From contig NZ_FXTE01000007.1 of assembly GCF_900182615.1 (NCBI RefSeq), forward strand, positions 1-64,000: 64,000 nt of DNA, read 5' to 3'. The position numbers and the translations under genes are program-made. The notes beneath the pieces were generated by a model. It was not told where the DNA came from, made no database searches, and was given only the letters and a program-made list of their open reading frames with translations. The first letter of the stretch is position 1. Every line of letters begins with the position of its first letter. Positions 62,009 through 64,000 of the stretch are shown here, piece by piece. This DNA is from Ruegeria faecimaris. GTDB taxonomy: Bacteria; Pseudomonadota; Alphaproteobacteria; Rhodobacterales; Rhodobacteraceae.

Positions 62009-62797
62009 TCAAGCCTCAATGCACTTGTGCATTGCCTGAGGCAGTACAAAAGGAAGCGGGCCGGTCGGCACCATGCCGATCGGTAGGTTGATGCCGTAAA
62101 CTTGCTGCATCAGGTCATCGGTGAGGGTATTTGAAGGTGTGCCAGAGCCCCAGACAGTGCCCTGTGACATCACGTAAACACAGTCCGCAAATAGCGCGGT
62201 GAGGTTCAGATCGTGCATCACCACCACCACACCTCCACCTTGGGCGGCAAAATCGCTTGCGATACCAAGGACCGTAAATTGATGCGCGATATCCAGGCTG
62301 GCAACCGGTTCGTCCAGTAAAAGCCAACTGGGATGATCGGCCCGTTGTGCCTGCCAGACCTGCGTCATAACACGGGCTAACTGTACGCGCTGCTGTTCAC
62401 CCCCGGACAGGGTCTGGTAAGACCTCTGCTCGAACCCGGCTAGGTCGACATGTGCCAGGGCGGTAGTGACCGAACCGTCATCTTGTGCGGCCAACCCGTT
62501 TGCCAGCCCCAGTCTGACAATCTCGTGCACTTTGAAAGGAAAGGCCACGCTGGTCGATTGTGGCAGCACGCCCCGTTTCGCGGCCAGTTGCCAGGGCTTT
62601 AACTCTGAGATGTCGTGGCCGTTCAGGGTGACGGTTCCGGTCGAGGCAATCTCTCCGGCCAATGCCTTTAGTAAGGTCGATTTGCCCGATCCGTTGGGCC
62701 CGATGATTGCGGTGACATGACCGGGATCGGCCTTGAAATTCACGTCGTGCAAGATGTCCTTTCGGCCCAGGCTGACGCAGATGTTCTTACCTTGCAT
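62009..62797 (-). CDS. hmuV: Hemin ABC transporter ATP-binding protein HmuV
   Basis: ATPase of 262 residues: Walker A IGPNGSGKSTLLKALAGE, signature LSGGEQQRVQLARVMTQVWQ, Walker B WLLLDEPVASLDIAHQF and H-loop VVVMHDLNLTALFADCV. The insertion QVWQAQRADHPSW after the signature is typical of HmuV/BhuV. It drives heme uptake through HmuU. Stop lies 24 bases from the convergent SDR gene. Confidence 0.88.
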   Translation of the reverse strand: MQGKNICVSLGRKDILHDVNFKADPGHVTAIIGPNGSGKSTLLKALAGEIASTGTVTLNGHDISELKPWQLAAKRGVLPQSTSVAFPFKVHEIVRLGLANGLAAQDDGSVTTALAHVDLAGFEQRSYQTLSGGEQQRVQLARVMTQVWQAQRADHPSWLLLDEPVASLDIAHQFTVLGIASDFAAQGGGVVVVMHDLNLTALFADCVYVMSQGTVWGSGTPSNTLTDDLMQQVYGINLPIGMVPTGPLPFVLPQAMHKCIEA

Positions 62798-62800
62798 GAT

Positions 62801-63877
62801 TTACATTCCCATAATGCCGTGGCGGCGCAGGAGGATCCAAAGAAAGACCGGTGCGCCGAGAATTGCCGTGACGATCCCGATTGGCAGTTCCGCCGGGGCC
62901 ACCACGACCCGGCTGATCATGTCGGCGCAAAGCAGCAGACTGGCACCCAGCAGGGCGGAATTCACCAAAAGCCTGTGGTGGTCCGGCCCTGTGGCCAGAC
63001 GTAGCAAATGGGGGACCACAATTCCGATGAATCCGATGCCGCCGGACACGGCAACAGCGGCCCCTGTTGCACCGGAAACTGCAAGAATGGCGATGTTCTT
63101 GCTGCGCTGAACCGGGATGCCCATGTGATGGGCCACAGCCTCTCCCATCGCCAGACCGTTAAGCGCGCGAGCCAGAAATTGTGTGCTTGCAAGAGCAACC
63201 AAAATGATTGGCGCAGCCGAGGCGATTTTGGTCCAGGTTGCCCCTGCTAACGATCCCATTCCCCAGAACGTCAGGTCGCGTAATTGCTGATCATCGGCCA
63301 TGTAGACCAGAACACCCGATGCGGCGCCGGATAAGGCACCCAATGCAATGCCGGCCAGTAGCATGGTTGCGACCGATGTCTGCCCTCCGCTGGTCGAGAC
63401 ACGGTATAGGATCAGAACAGACGTCCAGCCACCAAGAAAAGCAGCAATGGCCACTAACCCGTTTCCTGTCCAAACCAAAACCGACACTGGCAAGTGGCTG
63501 CCAAGGATGATGGCTGAAATTGCGCCCAGACCTGCGCCCGCGCTGACGCCGACAATTCCGGGGTCCGCCAACGGGTTTCGGAAAAGCCCTTGCATGACCA
63601 CCCCTGAAACAGCCAGTGCGGCACCGACCAGTATCCCCATTGCAAGCCGGGGCAAGCGAATGTCCCAAAGGACAATCCGATTCAGGTCAGACAGGGACCG
63701 CCCATTGATTATGTCAATCACCGCCATGTTTAACGACGCATCCGAAGCACCGACTGAAATGCTTGCGGCGCTGGTCAGGCCAAGCAATACCAGTAAGGCC
63801 AAGGTAACCCGCCGTGCGGTTGCTCGCCGATTGTACCCAAGTGCCTCGGCGCTCATATGATCCAACGCCAGCGTCAT
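62801..63877 (-). CDS. hmuU: Hemin ABC transporter permease HmuU
   Basis: FecCD-type permease of 358 residues, about ten helices: RLPRLAMGILVGAALAVSGV, MQGLFRNPLADPGIVGVSAG, FIGIVVPHLLRLATGPDHHR and LPIGIVTAILGAPVFLWILL. It forms the membrane channel for heme with HmuV and HmuT. Start overlaps the hmuT stop by 4 bases. Confidence 0.9.
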   Translation of the reverse strand: MTLALDHMSAEALGYNRRATARRVTLALLVLLGLTSAASISVGASDASLNMAVIDIINGRSLSDLNRIVLWDIRLPRLAMGILVGAALAVSGVVMQGLFRNPLADPGIVGVSAGAGLGAISAIILGSHLPVSVLVWTGNGLVAIAAFLGGWTSVLILYRVSTSGGQTSVATMLLAGIALGALSGAASGVLVYMADDQQLRDLTFWGMGSLAGATWTKIASAAPIILVALASTQFLARALNGLAMGEAVAHHMGIPVQRSKNIAILAVSGATGAAVAVSGGIGFIGIVVPHLLRLATGPDHHRLLVNSALLGASLLLCADMISRVVVAPAELPIGIVTAILGAPVFLWILLRRHGIMGM

Positions 63878-64000
63878 GAGCCACCTTCATCCTGCAGGGC
63901 TGCTGACAGATCAGAAATGGCACTGGCGGTTCGAGGGCCAAACCCAAGCAGATATGCACCCTGCATGCGGATCAGCATCTTGTTCTGGCCCGCCGGGGTC
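63874..64000 (-). CDS. hmuT: Hemin-binding protein HmuT, C-terminal part (cut by window end)
   Basis: The last 41 codons of a minus-strand frame that continues past the window: TPAGQNKMLIRMQGAYLLGF, GPRTASAISDLSAALQDEGG and a TGA at 63874-63876. LLGFGPRTASAI is the conserved end of periplasmic heme-binding proteins of the HmuT family. Overlap with hmuU supports an hmuTUV operon. Confidence 0.8.
   Translation of the reverse strand, partial: TPAGQNKMLIRMQGAYLLGFGPRTASAISDLSAALQDEGGS

Noticed and set aside
1..64000. tRNA, rRNA or riboswitch genes
   Set aside because: No cloverleaf-like or conserved RNA segments were noticed in the gaps; a covariance-model scan would be needed to be sure.

Overview
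The window looks like a chromosomal segment of a marine alphaproteobacterium of the Rhodobacteraceae (Roseobacter group). This rests on gene content and on how the pieces are combined: several TRAP transporters, a complete dihydroxypropanesulfonate (DHPS) degradation operon, an aminoethylphosphonate (AEP) degradation and uptake cluster, a cbb3-type oxidase, an orphan MttB-family methyltransferase and a heme-uptake operon. No species name can be given from the sequence alone. No rRNA, tRNA or CRISPR array was seen.

Layout. 0.1-6.5 kb: a DctB/DctD-type two-component system followed by a DctPQM TRAP transporter. 7-11.1 kb: a GNAT acetyltransferase, then a decay zone holding a HupE/UreJ-like gene with an in-frame amber codon, a truncated partner gene, the 3' end of an IS3-family transposase, a dctQ stub and a dctM broken by one extra base. 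11.5-19.7 kb: a DgcA/StcD-like demethylase (old yellow enzyme fold), an FbpABC/AfuABC-type ABC importer, a histidine-phosphatase pseudogene and an inositol-monophosphatase-family gene. 19.9-22.3 kb: a tyrosine-integrase relic, a cupredoxin/DUF4142 pair, an AraC regulator and an IS6 relic.

22.3-28.5 kb is the most distinctive segment. One operon with overlapping or closely abutting genes encodes a group III truncated hemoglobin, a DUF2189 membrane protein, a DUF1971 protein, CcoN, CcoO, CcoQ, CcoP and a 54-residue membrane protein. It faces an NsrR-like Rrf2 regulator, next to which lies a broken CuA (cytochrome oxidase subunit II-like) gene. The same palindromic operator core occurs before the hemoglobin gene, before nsrR and before the CuA gene, so this reads as a local nitric-oxide-responsive respiratory regulon.

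28.6-35.6 kb: a thioredoxin-like and a spondin-domain gene divergent from a MarR/MOSC pair across a 42-bp-spaced direct repeat; TetR and dihydrofolate-reductase-like genes; a LysR gene divergent from an orphan MttB-family methyltransferase; a second IS6 relic. 35.7-48.4 kb: the aminophosphonate cluster: Na/Pi transporter with PhoU domain, a small unrecognised gene, a PbfA-like ammonia-lyase, PhnY, PhnA, PhnW, a LysR regulator and a binding-protein ABC importer. Together these would import AEP, take its nitrogen and carbon, and possibly expel surplus phosphate.

48.9-50.8 kb: an IS3 orfA relic, an EamA exporter, and AraC and aldehyde dehydrogenase relics. 51-60 kb: the DHPS operon (two LacI-type operators, TRAP transporter, HpsN/O/P, a UspA protein, ComDE, SlcD-like dehydrogenase), leading from DHPS through sulfolactate and sulfopyruvate to sulfoacetaldehyde; the last enzyme, Xsc, is not in the window. 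60.3-64 kb: a LysR gene, an SDR with an altered active site, and hmuTUV, with hmuT cut by the window end.
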